Part shown: one piece after another, positions 47,431 to 59,800 of the stretch
Position numbering within the stretch: position 1 is the first letter of the stretch
How the letters are laid out: every line of letters begins with the position of its first letter
DNA from: Coleophoma eucalyptorum
Lineage: Eukaryota; Ascomycota; Leotiomycetes; Helotiales; Dermateaceae
NCBI GenBank assembly: GCA_026120035.1
Contig: JALRME010000002.1
Location: 2,356,001-2,420,000, forward strand
Direction of reading: 5' to 3'
Length of the DNA stretch: 64,000 nucleotides
Made by a program: the position numbers and the translations under genes
Notes under the pieces: model-generated
Seen by the model: only the letters and a program-made list of their open reading frames with translations
Told to the model about the DNA's origin: nothing
The model's database searches: none

Positions 47431-49849
47431 CTACTCAACCCGGTGCGCAGCTCCAACGTCTGGAACTCCCAAACCCTCAACAATCTTAGCACTAACAACC
47501 TCATAGCATGGTATCTCAGCCAGACGACTGATGATATGATGCAAGGTCGGTAAAGCATCAACATCCAACGGGTCTATCTTGAAGCTGGCCTTAGAAGCCT
47601 TATAAACCTTTTGTGGTTTTGGGGTAGGAAAGTCCTCCGCATACGGTACGAAGACTGGATACTCAGCTTCTGCTTCTCCCTTGTGTGCACGTCCGACTTT
47701 GGGGATATATCGGTACACGATAATTCCATCGTCATCTTCACCAGAAATCTTGCCCGATTCTGCGGCCATATTGCTCTCCTCTAGACCTTCCCAGACGAAG
47801 TTACCCCAGATGGCACCCTCCCAACCCGTGTTGATCCGGTAACCTTTAGATCGCCGATGAATATCAACACTGGTGTAGAGTTTGGGCATACCGAGCTCTT
47901 CACGGCCAGAAACGATCGGGTCAGTTAATGACTCGAAGAGGAGTGGCATGTATGTTCCACTAATGGTGCTACCGTCCTTCTTCACGTATTCAACACCATG
48001 GATATACAAGCCGATATGTTTGTAGCCAGACCCGCCAAGCCATTCCATATTTCCCAGTGTTGTTTGGGAGTAGGAAGCATAAGCAACGGTACCAGGAAAT
48101 TTGAAGCGGAAGGAATTACTTGTGTGAGGGAAGAGATTTTGAAGTACGGTGCGAGACGTCTTAAACTTTATCGACGCTGTGGTAAATGTCGATTCTTCAG
48201 CTTGCCGAATAACACCGGTGTGTGATTGTCTTGGTCCTGGCATTGGACCAAATGCGATGGGCATTCTCCAGTACATGGATGGGTTACGTGCCCAAAACCA
48301 CTTTCTCAGTTCCTGCATCGAGTTGTCATATTCATCATGACCGAAATTGTAGACCGTGTACGTTTGCACTGTTCCTATTAGTACTTCTTGTTTGGAAAGT
48401 TTGTTCGGCTTACTCACTGTTGTTCTGGCCAACGGCCTTGATATCACTACCAGCAATTCTTGAGTACTCCTGGATGGTTTCCGCGCGCTCTTTTCGAATC
48501 TTCTCGTATAGGCTTAGCCTTTCCTCGATTTCCTCTTTCTTTGCATCACCAGAAAAGACAACTGCAAGACTGATAGCATCTTCAATAGCTTGGCCACCAC
48601 CTTGCCCTTGATGTGGAGTAAAAGGATGTGCCGCGTCACCTAGGAGAGCCACCTTGCCTCTCACCCATGTAGGCAACGTTTCCATATCCATCAACTTCCA
48701 GGCCTTCAAGGAGTCCTTGTCAGCCTTTGAGATGAGAGCAATCATTGCCGGGTCGAAACCTTCGTAGACCTTGATCATCTCTTCCAGGCTGGCTCTCTGC
48801 GACCAGGTATCTGCAATTCCTGCGCCTGATTCTGAATCCGGGTGGATGCAGACAAAGTTTAATTGAGTGTCATTGGTAGTCGGATAGACTACCACTCTTC
48901 GATCGGTGCCATACCAGATGTTTAGTTCTCCTGGCAATTGAGCGAACTTTGCCGTGGTCGGGTCATCCAGAGCAGATTGTCGGCTGATCATAAATCTATA
49001 TGCGCTCTTCCCAGAGCCAAAGAGCTCTACATCTCTTCCAGCAACCCTTTTTCTCGTGATAGAACGGACGCCATCTGATCCAATCACAAAGTCACCTTGT
49101 ATAGTCTCACCGTTCTCCAGAGTAATGGTTGCCGTCTCAGGATCCACATCAACGACCCGGCTTGCGGTGTGGAGTTCTGCGGGCTTTCCCTTTCCTTCGG
49201 GCCTTATGGCTGCTTTCTTTAGAGCATCATGGAGGTGAACTCGGTGGGCAAGCAGCCATGGCTTTATCAACTCTGTTAGCCTCCTGCATTTATGGGTAAA
49301 GGTCTTGACTTCTCACATGTTGCCACATCTGATTTGGACCTTTGAGATCAATGTGTTTTGTGCGCTCTCCCTCGGCTGTGTATTCGGTCAACTACAGGCA
49401 TCATAGGTTATTAGACAGCCGCACACCATATCCTATGGAGCAACTTACAGCAAGCATAGGATTAGCACCAAAGTCTTCGGCGAAGATTCCCAACCGCCTA
49501 AGAACTCCGTTTGAATTTGGAGCTAGATGAATAGCAGCACCCAATTCATTGTTGAATTTAGATTGTTCGAAAATCTATGAGATTAAGAACCGTAAGTGTC
49601 TTGCCAAAAAGAAAAGTCGCAGCTACCGAAGAAATACCAAGTGAAAGAGAGACCTACCAAGACTTCATGTCCTTGTTGTCTCAGTGCAATAGCAGCCGTC
49701 AATCCGCCAATACCTGCACCTACAATCAAGACCTTGAAGCCAGATGTTGGCTTCACGACGCTAATCGAGCCATTTGTACCGTTCGAACCATTTGTACCGG
49801 GTAGAATATCCTTAGCCTGACTCAGGATTTGGTCCAGAGGTTGCTTCAT
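47431..49849 (-). CDS. FAD monooxygenase fused to acetoacetate decarboxylase-like domain
   Basis: Exons 49849-49658, 49574-49449, 49391-49317, 49270-48418 and 48368-47431 give 727 residues. The first about 415 residues are a class A flavoprotein hydroxylase: LIVGAGIGGLTAAIALR, IGSDGVRSITR and LLGDAAHPFTPHQGQGGGQA. The last about 310 residues have the acetoacetate-decarboxylase fold, recognisable by LFESLTDPIVSGREELGMPK. The intron at 48369-48417 joins the two in one frame (GQNN|MQTYTVYNFG), so this is one gene, not two neighbours. Only one lysine (GMPKLY) stands where classical decarboxylases have a Lys-Lys pair, so the reaction may differ. A hydroxylation followed by C-C cleavage or decarboxylation of the same substrate is a reasonable inference. 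It is the left-most gene of the cluster. Confidence 0.88.
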
Positions 49850-50878
49850 GGTTGGGGATGAAAAGATATCTCTGTACGAGAGTCTTAGAGGATGAGAAAG
49901 AAAGGCTTGGAGGAAGCTGTAGGGTCTCTCGAGAAATCATTTCTCCATATACCCTACCCGCACCGGAGCCTGCAACCCCCGCTGTCTCCCGGTGGCAGGG
50001 AAAGGTTACCATCCAAATCATCCAACGGTACATCAGCTGAAACCTACGCTATTCCATTCTGCAGGTATCGGCTTCTTCACCGTCGTATAGGGTAAATGAC
50101 ACAACGGAAATAGTGGCAGTCGTCGGCTCCACGCCTTCTAGCTGCTCGGATCATGGACAAGGTAACGACGGCAAGGTCCACATATTGGGCGCATGGTTGC
50201 ATGATTGTGGGGCCGAAGGCGCCTTTCTGGGGTAGTATGCAAGTTCCCAATGGGCCTTGGCTAGCCTTGCCAGCTGGGCGACGAGTTCTTGTGACGAGCT
50301 TATCTTATACAAAGCTCATATTATGCATACTGGAGGCTTGTGCACCCTCAGGGAGCTTGTGCGTACATAAGATAGGTGTGCTGGATGCAGTAATACATGA
50401 GGCCTGGGTTAATATCGAATCAGAGGAGGTTGAAGTCTTTCTTCGACGGTTGAATAATTGCTGCCCCGCATTCTCCTGAGACAGCAGGCGGCCAAATTGT
50501 GGGGTCGGTTTTAGTGCCGGGACCACACCTCGGTTGTAAGCGACGAGACGAGCGAGTACCACCCACTTTCCGGGACCCTCCACAAGACAAATCCTCATCC
50601 GAACAGCGAACAGCGAGGTGCGGTTCATTCTTGGCCCGAATTTGTTTATGACCAACATAATCCGATACAAGTCAATGTTTTCTGCGTCAGTGACAACTCG
50701 CGGAAACAAGACCATTCAGAAGTGGCCTGACTATGAAATGAAGGAGCATGTCACGAATACCTAGAGGCCACAGGGTAGTGAGGTGTTTGCTTGACAGGAG
50801 CCATATGGTTTGTGTGACCAGGTAGGATTCAGCTAAAGAATTACTACTACTGTGAGAACTAGAATGCCTTCCAGAATA
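49850..50878. other. Promoter of the monooxygenase fusion and 3' flank of the dehydrogenase
   Basis: About 1 kb without a supported gene. No copy of the inverted repeat found at 55.0 kb was noticed here by eye. Confidence 0.45.
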
Positions 50879-52325
50879 CTACAATCTTGCCTCTCCCTTC
50901 CCATCAATCCAAGCATGTTTATCGGCGAGGTACTTGCTCGCTCGCAAGTCCCCCGACCTGGCATGGCCCTCGAAATTCTCCGCGCGCGCTGCACGCCCGC
51001 ATAATCTGCCTAGTTCACCACTCGCAATATCATTCGTGACTTCTTGATACGTTACGGTGCGCAAGTATTTGCCTACCCAGAGTCCTCCTGTATACCGGGC
51101 TGCTTTGCGGGTTGGTAGGACGTGGTTGGTGCCGATGACCTGTTGTTACGGATTTGTTAGCGATTTGGGGTCTGGAAGTGGTAGCAGATATAGGGGAGAT
51201 ATACCTTATCACCGTAAGAAACACAGGTCTTTTCTCCCAAGAACAACGCTCCATAATTCGTCATTTTCCTCAACGCCTCTCGTGGATCTTGTGTGAAAAT
51301 CTCAACATGCTCGCTCGCATACTCATCCGCAAGCTCCCACGCCTCAGCTAACGAAGGAACCACCGCAACTTCTCCAAACGCATCCCAAGAAGTCTTGGCT
51401 AACGCCGCTGTAGAGAGTGCAGAAAACTCCAGAAGCTTATTGACAAGCTCGATTGATTGCTTCCCCACGCTTTCAGATGTTGTGATCAAAACCGCGGGTG
51501 TATCAGGACCATGCTCCGCCTGGGAGATCAAGTCCGTGGCGATGGTGAAAGGATCCGCGTGCTCGTCCGCAACAATCAAGATCTCCGTTGGGCCCGCGAA
51601 GAGATCGATTCCAACCTCGCCGAAAAGCTGCCGCTTGGCATCTGCTACAAACGCATTTCCCGGTCCTGCGATGAAGTCCACTTTTCGGATCGTCTCGGTC
51701 CCTACGGCCATGGCAGCGACGGCTTGCACACCGCCCAGGATGAAGATCTCGTCAGCGCCGGCATAGTACATCGCTGCTACCGTGGCTTTGGGGATCTGTC
51801 CGGCGATCGGTGGTGTGCACGCAATGACATTGGGCACGCCTGCCACTTTGGCTGTGACGATTGTCATGTGTGCTGATGCTAGAAGGGGATATCGACCACC
51901 AGGTATATACCTAGAAGTTTCATCAGTGTTTGTAAGTATAATGCAATTCTTTCGAACACTCACGCTCCAACGGCATTGATGGGCAAGTTTTTCTGTCCAA
52001 GATGCACACCCGGCTGGATCTCAATCTCAAAATCGGTGAGAGACTTCCTCTGTGCCTCTGCAAACGCGCGCACATTCGCCTGGACCTCCTTGATATCCTT
52101 AATCGTCTGCTCCGGTACCGCGGCAATGATCTCCGCAATCTGCACCTGCGACAGCTTGAAAGATGATGGGCTCCATTTGTCAAACTTCTCCGAGTATTGC
52201 CTCACGGCGGAATCGCCGTTGCTGCGGATGTCACTGATGACGCCCTTCACGATAGCGGTCACAGATTCTTGCGCTGCGAGGTTGCCGGCTGCTGAGCCGG
52301 TGGCTTTCTTGAGGTATTGAGGCAT
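50879..52325 (-). CDS. Histidinol dehydrogenase-family NAD-dependent dehydrogenase, free-standing
   Basis: Exons 52325-51964, 51910-51205 and 51139-50879 give 442 residues covering the whole HisD fold. Typical blocks are YIPGGRYPLLASAHMTIVTA, FIAGPGNAFVADAKRQLFG, DLFAGPTEILIVADEHADP, LISQAEHGPDTPAVLIT with the zinc-binding Gln and His, and EHVEIFTQDP. Ascomycetes normally carry histidinol dehydrogenase as the last part of the trifunctional His4 protein, so a separate single-domain copy is unlikely to serve histidine synthesis. Related bacterial enzymes oxidise other alcohols, for example sulfopropanediol, so an alcohol-to-acid oxidation within the cluster's pathway is the likely role. No targeting peptide is evident. 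Confidence 0.9.
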
Positions 52326-52936
52326 GATGATGGGCTGGTGATGAAGCTAGTGAGGATAGATGTAGGGTTCTCTCGCACTTTGGATTTCTTCCACGCTCAT
52401 ATATAGTGTTACCATCCTGCGAACACGGAATGTATCTACTCGTGCTATTAAAACATGAAGCCGCCCATTTGTCCAAGCTCCTAGAGCTCTGTGAAATCTG
52501 AGGTATCTTGCTCTCGGCCCCACCTCTGACCAGTATGGTTTGTGAGTTGCCGCACTGCAAAAGTTATGGCTTTGATCGGCAGCTTGCGGGGTATCTATTC
52601 AAAGCTCTAATCTCGGAGAAGATCATTGCCGGGCTTGAGTAACTCGGCGATAGATATCGAGAAGTTGCTTGTCGGGTGCTTTTGTAATAGCAGAAGTGTT
52701 GAGAGAGGATCAAGGTCTATTACGGGTCTGCGGATCTGGACTAGCATATGAGCTTTTACGGCTTTAATATCCAGAGTAGCTTAGAATTTGAAATTAGGTG
52801 ACAGGACGATGGTCATTTTTTAAGGATTCACACCATAGCATAATTTTCGACGGTGTATTGATTTCAATAATGGTTCTCTATTCACAAATACCTCAACCGA
52901 GCAGTATATAAATTAGGCGCCATCCTTTAAAATCCT
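52326..52936. other. Intergenic region, dehydrogenase promoter
   Basis: About 610 bases between two minus-strand genes. Nothing beyond expected promoter and 3' flank is seen. Confidence 0.45.
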
Positions 52937-54892
52937 CTATTGCGTTGACTTAGCAGGAATAATAGGCAAAGTAACATAGTTTTCATATCTGGGACCAAAG
53001 TGAATGTTGTTCTTGCCTGCCAGCTTCTCGTGGGATCTAGTTCGGTCAGTAACTTCAGCTTAGATGGAATCTTGGAGAAATGCTTACCGATCGATCGGGT
53101 CTGTATGCTTGAATCGTTCACACCCTTGAGTATCACCACTGCTGACCTCGAAGACGAGCTTGCTTCCAGGATCCAAGACTACATTAGTTGGCCATACCTC
53201 AATATCAACAGGATATACCTCTCCAGGTATGACTGGTTGAACATCCGTAGAGAAGTAGTCTCTGTGAGGTAACCACTCCCGGTGATTCTGGTGGTCCTTG
53301 TTCACTTTACGAAGACTCGTCCTGAGCCATCCTTTGCACAATGGCACTGGATTTCCTGCTGTGCCAGTATAGAATACTTCCTTGCCTTCGGCAGAGATGT
53401 GTCTTAAAGTAACGAAAAGATCAATGTCGCTGGGTGAGATTCCGGGAATAGTAGGTGTCACTGACACGTTCATATGTGCAACGATATGCCCGGTGACTTC
53501 TGTCTCTACTTCGAAAGGAGCGGTGGTAAATGTAACCTGCTCATCGAGCTCAAACGAGTCCACAAGTGGCTTCCAACCTAGAGAGACAGCACCAATCTCT
53601 CTACCATCATCTGCTTTATAACCTGTTGCCGTGTATGAGACCTTGGACAATGAAGTTGTTTCGGGCTTCTTTGGAGTGAGACCAAGGTCTGGTGTCAAAT
53701 AATATGATGTATACTGAGTTCGAGCGATTGGCCACTCATTCTCGGAACGACGAACATAGGCCCTTTCTGCAACGGCATCATTGTGACCAACATCTCCCTT
53801 TCGCAGGACGATATCAACTGGTGGGACCTTGCCAGGAGTAGACCAGCCCAGAGTGTCATCTCCTTTCAAAAATGCATCGAGGAAGCTCTTTTGAATTTCT
53901 ACCTCTTCTTTTTGGTAAAAAGGGAGGTCATGGCGACCGGTGATAAAGCGGAGGTATTTGAGCTCGGAGCCTGCCTGAGTGTATCCTTCCACGTTGCCTC
54001 TCAAATGAAGTAAAATGCCCCCCCAATTAGCAACACTAAGTAAGGGCACGACTATATCTTCCTTATTATATTCTTTTCCAGCGTAGTATCGCTGATCGCG
54101 AAATTGGTTGTTCGCATTGTCAATGTTCTGGTCTTGGCGGTTGGCTTTCAACTCCTCCTCGCTCAAGTCACCCTCGATACTATCTGGGCCCCAATTCTTT
54201 GCAGCGCGTCCGCCTTTGCCATATTGATTCGAGACGATCTGTCGATCCCACCAGAATTTGATAAACTCGTTTGAGAAAATTCCTCCATGTCGACAGCGAT
54301 CACGGTAATAATCCGACATGCCTTCCCAGGGGACGATGGCGGCCAGTCCCTTAGGTTGCTGTGCCGCCACTCTCCATTGAGATCCGGCAAAGTAAGAAAT
54401 CCCTAGCAAGCCGACCTTTCCAGAAGACCATGGTTGATCCGCTGCCCATTCTACAACATCGAAAAATGCCTCGCTTGTTCCTCTAGACATAACGTCGAGA
54501 ATACCTGGTGATTGTCCCAACCCTCTCTCGTCAGCGCGCACTACTGCATAGCCATTGCGAGTCCAGAATCCTGGGTCGGGAGTTTCCCATGCTGAATGAG
54601 GAGATTTTTGTTCGGGAGGGAGTTCTGCAAAAGATCCAGGGTGGAAACTGTCGGTGTTAGAATGTGTTTTGGCTGGGTGTTTACTTTGGGGCACTTACTC
54701 TCCATAGTAGATGTCTTTTCCATAGGGACCATAAGTCATGAGTACCGGATGTTTCCCATCTCCCTTTGGACGATAGACATTTACACGGACAAGTCCAGAG
54801 CTTTTTTGAAGTTGAACCGTTGCATTTTGCTCGAAAATGTAAGGAAATGACTCGGCGTCTACCTTGTGAAGGTCGCGAATTTCGTTCGGCAT
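52937..54892 (-). CDS. CocE/NonD-type S15 hydrolase
   Basis: Exons 54892-54699, 54647-53088 and 53036-52937 give 617 residues. The N-terminal part has VNVYRPKGDGKHPVLMTYGP followed by an alpha/beta hydrolase with RADERGLGQSPG and the nucleophile Ser149 in LLGISYFAGSQW. The C-terminal half is the beta-sandwich of the X-Pro dipeptidyl-peptidase C-terminal type (EVTGHIVAHMNVSVT, IDLFVTLRHIS). A late histidine in GCERFKHTDP is a candidate for the triad. Relatives hydrolyse esters or amides, cocaine esterase being the best known. The frame opens at a TTG at 54913; 54892 is the first ATG. There is no signal peptide. It is divergent from the cupin gene and probably co-regulated with it. Confidence 0.92.
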
Positions 54893-55360
54893 GGTCGCGT
54901 AGCTATCACTCAATAACAGTGTTTCTCGAGATCGTAGTAAACCAGTTCACTTTCAATTGAGTTTACATAGATCAATTTAAGAAAAAGGTCTCAATGCTAG
55001 GTACAGTATGGTTTTCCCAGAGCGGACTTATCCTCCTACGTATGTCCGCTGGAGTGATGTTCCTATCCGGACTTTGGTTCAAGGTCGCGATTGCGAAACT
55101 GCGGGGCCGAGAGGAGGGGCAGCCCCTCCTCCACTTCGGTTGAGGGGGATTTTGAGGTCTTGGAGGAAAGACTAAGCTCCGGAAAGCTCGTGCAGGCGAA
55201 GGGTATTTTATTGTACTTTGTATTGGTTAACAAGAAGACAGTTACCTCTTTTCATGCCGTTTTCTTCTGTTACTATCTCCTCTACCTAAGTCAAGTATTC
55301 AATCTCTTTCACAATCAACGCGATTTAATCTAGAAGACAATTTGTCAATCCCAATTCACT
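54893..55360. promoter_or_regulatory. Bidirectional promoter of the S15 hydrolase and cupin genes
   Basis: The two starts face away from each other across 468 bases. The region contains an exact inverted repeat with CGG/CCG arms at 55021-55050 and two TCCGGA palindromes at 55066-55071 and 55178-55183. A GGGGC/GCCCC hairpin-forming block lies around 55125-55132. CGG half-sites in inverted order are what Zn2Cys6 regulators usually bind, and one is encoded nearby at 56.9 kb. Confidence 0.6.
55021..55050. promoter_or_regulatory. Inverted repeat AGCGGAC-N16-GTCCGCT, candidate zinc-cluster site
   Basis: The arms 55021-55027 and 55044-55050 are exact complements. The position is 129-158 bases upstream of the S15 hydrolase start and about 310-340 upstream of the cupin start. 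Confidence 0.6.
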
Positions 55361-55912
55361 ATGCCAGAACTCAAAGACAATGGCCTGCCGCCCATTTCGA
55401 GAGTAATTACCGACCATGATAGCGAAGGCAAGGCTATATTCTCAAATACATTGCCAGAGGTAGTTGCGTGGGAAGAGCTGGCAGATGGTGCTCGATTTTC
55501 GCTTGGTTATGCAACAAGCGAATTTCCCGTCGAGCTTTCCCAAGAAGCTGATGTTTCGACATATTCACACTATCTGCAAAACCTGCCGGGTATCACTATA
55601 CCGGGTGGCACAGTTTTACGATACGTGGATATGATGCCTGGAGCCACGAGTCCTATGCACCGAACAGTCTCGTTGGATTATGGAGTGGTGCTTGAGGGGG
55701 AGGTGGAATTGGTTCTGGACAGTGGAGAGGTCAGGTTACTGAAGAGAGGACATGTCGCAATTCAACGCGGGACAAACCACGCGTGGCGGAACCCAAGCCA
55801 AACAACATGGGCGAGGATGCTGTATGTCTTGCAGGAGGCAAAGCCTCTGGAGATTGGAGGCAAGAAGCTGGCTGAGGATGTTGGCGATATCCCGGGCTAC
55901 GAGAACAAGTAA
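55361..55912 (+). CDS. Small single-domain cupin protein
   Basis: A single exon of 183 residues. The two cupin motifs are visible: PGATSPMHRTVSLDYGVVLE with a conserved histidine, then RGHVAIQRGTNHAWRN with a second histidine. The upstream strand GTVLRYVDM belongs to the same fold. This type (HRTxSxDYGxVLxGE) is frequent in fungal metabolic gene clusters, often without a proven reaction; isomerase, hydrolase or dioxygenase roles have been suggested for relatives. There is no signal peptide. It is divergent from the S15 hydrolase. Confidence 0.93.
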   Translation: MPELKDNGLPPISRVITDHDSEGKAIFSNTLPEVVAWEELADGARFSLGYATSEFPVELSQEADVSTYSHYLQNLPGITIPGGTVLRYVDMMPGATSPMHRTVSLDYGVVLEGEVELVLDSGEVRLLKRGHVAIQRGTNHAWRNPSQTTWARMLYVLQEAKPLEIGGKKLAEDVGDIPGYENK

Positions 55913-56856
55913 TTGGAAGGATTTTCGTGGGGTTGATTTTGATGCGGGACCAAGACATCTGTAAAGGTCTCATAAGGTCTTTGGATACGAGCTTAAGATC
56001 GTGGATTTGGTATCTGCTTGGTTTGCTCACAACACAATTAGAAGTAAATCTGCTGGCAATGCAAAGGACACTGGTATGGCCAAGCCTCAGCTCATTGATA
56101 TCCCATTACATCGCATGGAGATCCCTTTCTTATCTCCCCAAGATAAAGCCTACAGAATAAAAACCCAACAGAAACATCACAAATGACCAGGCTCTCAGAT
56201 TGGTGAGGTGAGTTTGCGGGGAAGCAGGGGCCCTGTCCCTAAGCTGTAAGAGGCAAAACCTCTCGGCTCCACCTCTTGCACGCTTGGAAATTCACCGCGC
56301 TGTGACGAAAGAGCTGCGCCAGCAGAAGAAATTCTTGAGTGCATTGCGTTGCATTTCCAAGGGCCTCTGCATGTCGAACTGCACTCCAACCACGGTCTTC
56401 CAATCAAGTTCTGCTTTGGAGGGTCTTGAATCTGGCTTGGTAAGAATTTGTCCGTCAGCAAGTGGCCTTGACGCTCAATTTAGCTCTCTCCTTGCTTTAT
56501 CTCTAAAACCCCGCACCCGCAGTACCCCAGTTGATCCCCAGTCCCTTGAGTTTTCTGAGTGCAAGCGAAGATGCCTTACTCCTTAGCGTTTCTGCTTGGT
56601 GCGGATGCCATCTTCACGTTCCGACCTCCTCAACACCACCATCACCACCGCCAACCTCATCACCATCATCCTCTTGCCCACTCTCTGTCGCTGACTCTGG
56701 TGCCAACGACGACTCTGTCTCGATCGCAATTCCACCGGGTCTGCGTCGCCGCCATCTCCCCATACTCAACTCTCGACTCTGTGGCCAGGATCGGTACGTC
56801 AGCTGCAGCTTTGGTGAAGAAGCGCGAGCCACAGCGCGCTGCAGATTCTGCGTCTG
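55913..56856. other. Intergenic region and leader of the transcription factor gene
   Basis: About 940 bases. A CA/TC-rich run at 56630-56700 is typical of a fungal leader. An ATG at 56571 opens a 118-codon frame that overlaps the factor's start out of frame and ends at 56924; it could be an upstream open frame, or be removed by a leader intron. Confidence 0.45.
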
Positions 56857-59800
56857 ATGGTCATGGCCGAGCCCCTCACTTATCTACCGGGCCAGGAACA
56901 CTCTCAAGTACCACCAAATATTAGCGAGAACGAGAGGAGCAGTCCTTTTGTCTGCAACGTCTGTAAACGCTGCTACAGTCGCGTCGATCATCTAGCTCGC
57001 CATTTTAGATCTCGTAAGTCTCTATTGCCGACCTGGTCGCAAGAAGTCATTGACCGCTAGCAGACACTCGAGAGAAACCATTTTCGTGCTCAACGTGTGG
57101 GAAGAACTTTGCTAGAGCGTAAGACTATAGTTCTGACTTTCTGAGAATGGTGACTTAGATATATTTCTGTAGTGATTTGCTGAAACGACATGCCACAAGT
57201 CACAGCAGTGAGAGGCGAGATGCCAAGAAGGTTCAATCGGCGTCAAACCAGCTGACCAGAGTTGCCCAAGCTTGCAGCTCCTGTGCTTCCTCAAAGTTGA
57301 GGTGCGGGCATGAGAAACCTTGCCGTCGTTGTTTACAAAAAGGCATTCCGTGTACCTTTCCTCCAGCTCATGGAAAGCATGGTGATGGCTCTCACAGATC
57401 CCAGAGCTCAGACACAACTCTGAGCAGTAAGTATTCTGAAAAGACGTCACAGCATAATCTGACTGAACCTAGAGCTGCCGGCGCATACTCCACAATCAGA
57501 TGTGCTTCAAAGCCCAACTATGTCCATGTCTGATCGCAACCAAATGTATCACTATCCAGATCCGCAACAGCAAAACATGCCAGTGCAGATACCTGGGATA
57601 AACGCTTTTGCACAGCATTCAGGCTCAATATCGATGTCAGAGCCAACTGGATCAATAGATGAATCCATTATGACCATGGCTTCTACCAACTTGGTCAATG
57701 ACCCTATGTTAGATATGGATATGGACGACTCATCTCTAGCCGATTTTCTGCGGGATATAATGATGCCACCTTCGCCAAATCAAATAATAGATGATACTGC
57801 CATCGAGTTTATCCCGCAGACTTATTCCTCTCGAGATGTTTTAAATTTCGGATTTGATTCGAGCTTGGATTTCAACGACATAGATTATGGATGGATGAGC
57901 TCGCAAAATAATATTCCAACTTTGAACTTCAATACGGTGCCGGATCATATTGATCCTCCCCTAGAAAATGGGCAGCAGACACCAGAAGTTCGAAATAGCA
58001 TTGGTTTGGGTGCCGAAGCCTTTCAAAAATCTTTATGGAATTGGTCGCCAACACAACGTGATCATGTTTTTAACGATACCACGGCATTATCGCTGCCATA
58101 TAAAGATATAGAATCTTTGGAAGGGCGGGTCGAATCCGAACTGGAATATCAATTGGACCAATCATCCCGTGATGGGATCCTGGCAATGGTCTTAGCTACA
58201 CATAACAGGAATATTGAACATGGGATGTCAAGGGTGGTAACCTCTTTTCCCTCTGCTCAACTTCTCAACAGTCTCATACACCTTTTCTTCAGAGCAGAAA
58301 GCTTGAAAACTGATTCGTGGATTCACATTCCTACCTTTCGCCCGCAAAATAATCGACCTGAATTCAACGGGATTGTCGTGGCCGCTGGTGCAGTTTTATC
58401 TTCGGTTCCAACCGTGCGAAAACTTGGCTATGGGATCCAGGAATCTGTGCGATTAGCACTTCCGACTCTTGTAGGTCGACATTGTCTTACGATGACCTAT
58501 ACTGATTTCTCTAGTTTGAGCATGATAATAGCAGGACCAGAGAATTGCAGATTCTGCAGACATATGCTCTTGAGATTGGAATAGGTCTCTGGAGTGGGAA
58601 CAAAAGGAAAATGGAAATCGCCGAAAGTCATGCCCAACCGCTCATTACCGTTAGTGGGACAAATAGCCTATGTCTTAATATCGAAACTGACTTGTTTAGA
58701 TGTTACGGAGATCTGGTCAATACCGAAGAACGAGAGTTCCACCTCAAAAACCAGAAATAGACGATGACGAAAAGACATTGGAATCCAAGTGGCGAGCATG
58801 GATAGAGGTGGAATCATGGAAACGGTAGGTCAAGCTCTTTCTCTAGTTGCGAATCAAGTCGCTGATTTATAAAGACTCGCGTTCCATACATTATTACATG
58901 ATGCACAAACATCCATATCACTTCTCGTTCGACCTTTAATATCCTACGCTGAAGTTTCACTGGAGCTTCCGTGTTCTACGGCTCTCTGGCGTGCAAAATC
59001 GCCTCAGGCATGGCGTGAAGCGTATCTGCAGCAAACGAGCACATTATCACGTCTACCGTCACTCGTGAATTGTGTCCACGATTTGACACCAATAATAAAG
59101 GCTCAAGAGATGATTGATATACAACACAGCACATCCATAGTTTTGCATGCTATCTGGTCGCTGATTGCGGAATACCGACAACTCGAATTTGTGCTTAAAC
59201 TACAGTCTCCAGACCGGCATTGGAATGGAGGACTTATCTCTACAAGTTGGTACCAAGAACTTTGCCAATTAGGTGATCATTTCCGTATTAGCGTTTCAGA
59301 ATGGCATGGTGGTATGCGGCCAGAGCAGAATATGATTCAAGAACTATTCATGATGAACCTTCACGTTTCATTCGAAGAGCTCCAGCTTTTCGCAGGCAAA
59401 GAAGGCACCGAAGAAGCGCAACGAGTCTACCCACTCCTCAAACTATGGTTCGAAACCCGGAAATCACGACAAGCAGTTTGGCACGCAGGCCAGGTTGTTC
59501 GCGCTGCACTCTCCTTCCCTTCCAATCAGCTTCGTGACTTTTATTCCGTGGCCCTCTATCACGCTTCCCTAGCTCTTTGGGTCTATGGTATGATATCGCT
59601 TGCCTCGTCCCGATCTCGGCAGAGAAGGGGTGCACCTATCGACCCTACCATTGAGAATGACATTGTCTACCTCGACGGTGTCGAGACTGCAGAATCGCGT
59701 CGCTTCGTTGCCATCGGTCGAGGTGTCCCCGCCATACAAGATTTATCGTTAGTATCGCCAGTGCAGCAGAGGGAATTAGAACAAGACAAGCCCGGGCATG

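Noticed and set aside
47431..48368. Independent acetoacetate decarboxylase-like gene
   Set aside because: A canonical 49-base intron links it in frame to the monooxygenase, and it lacks its own good start codon.
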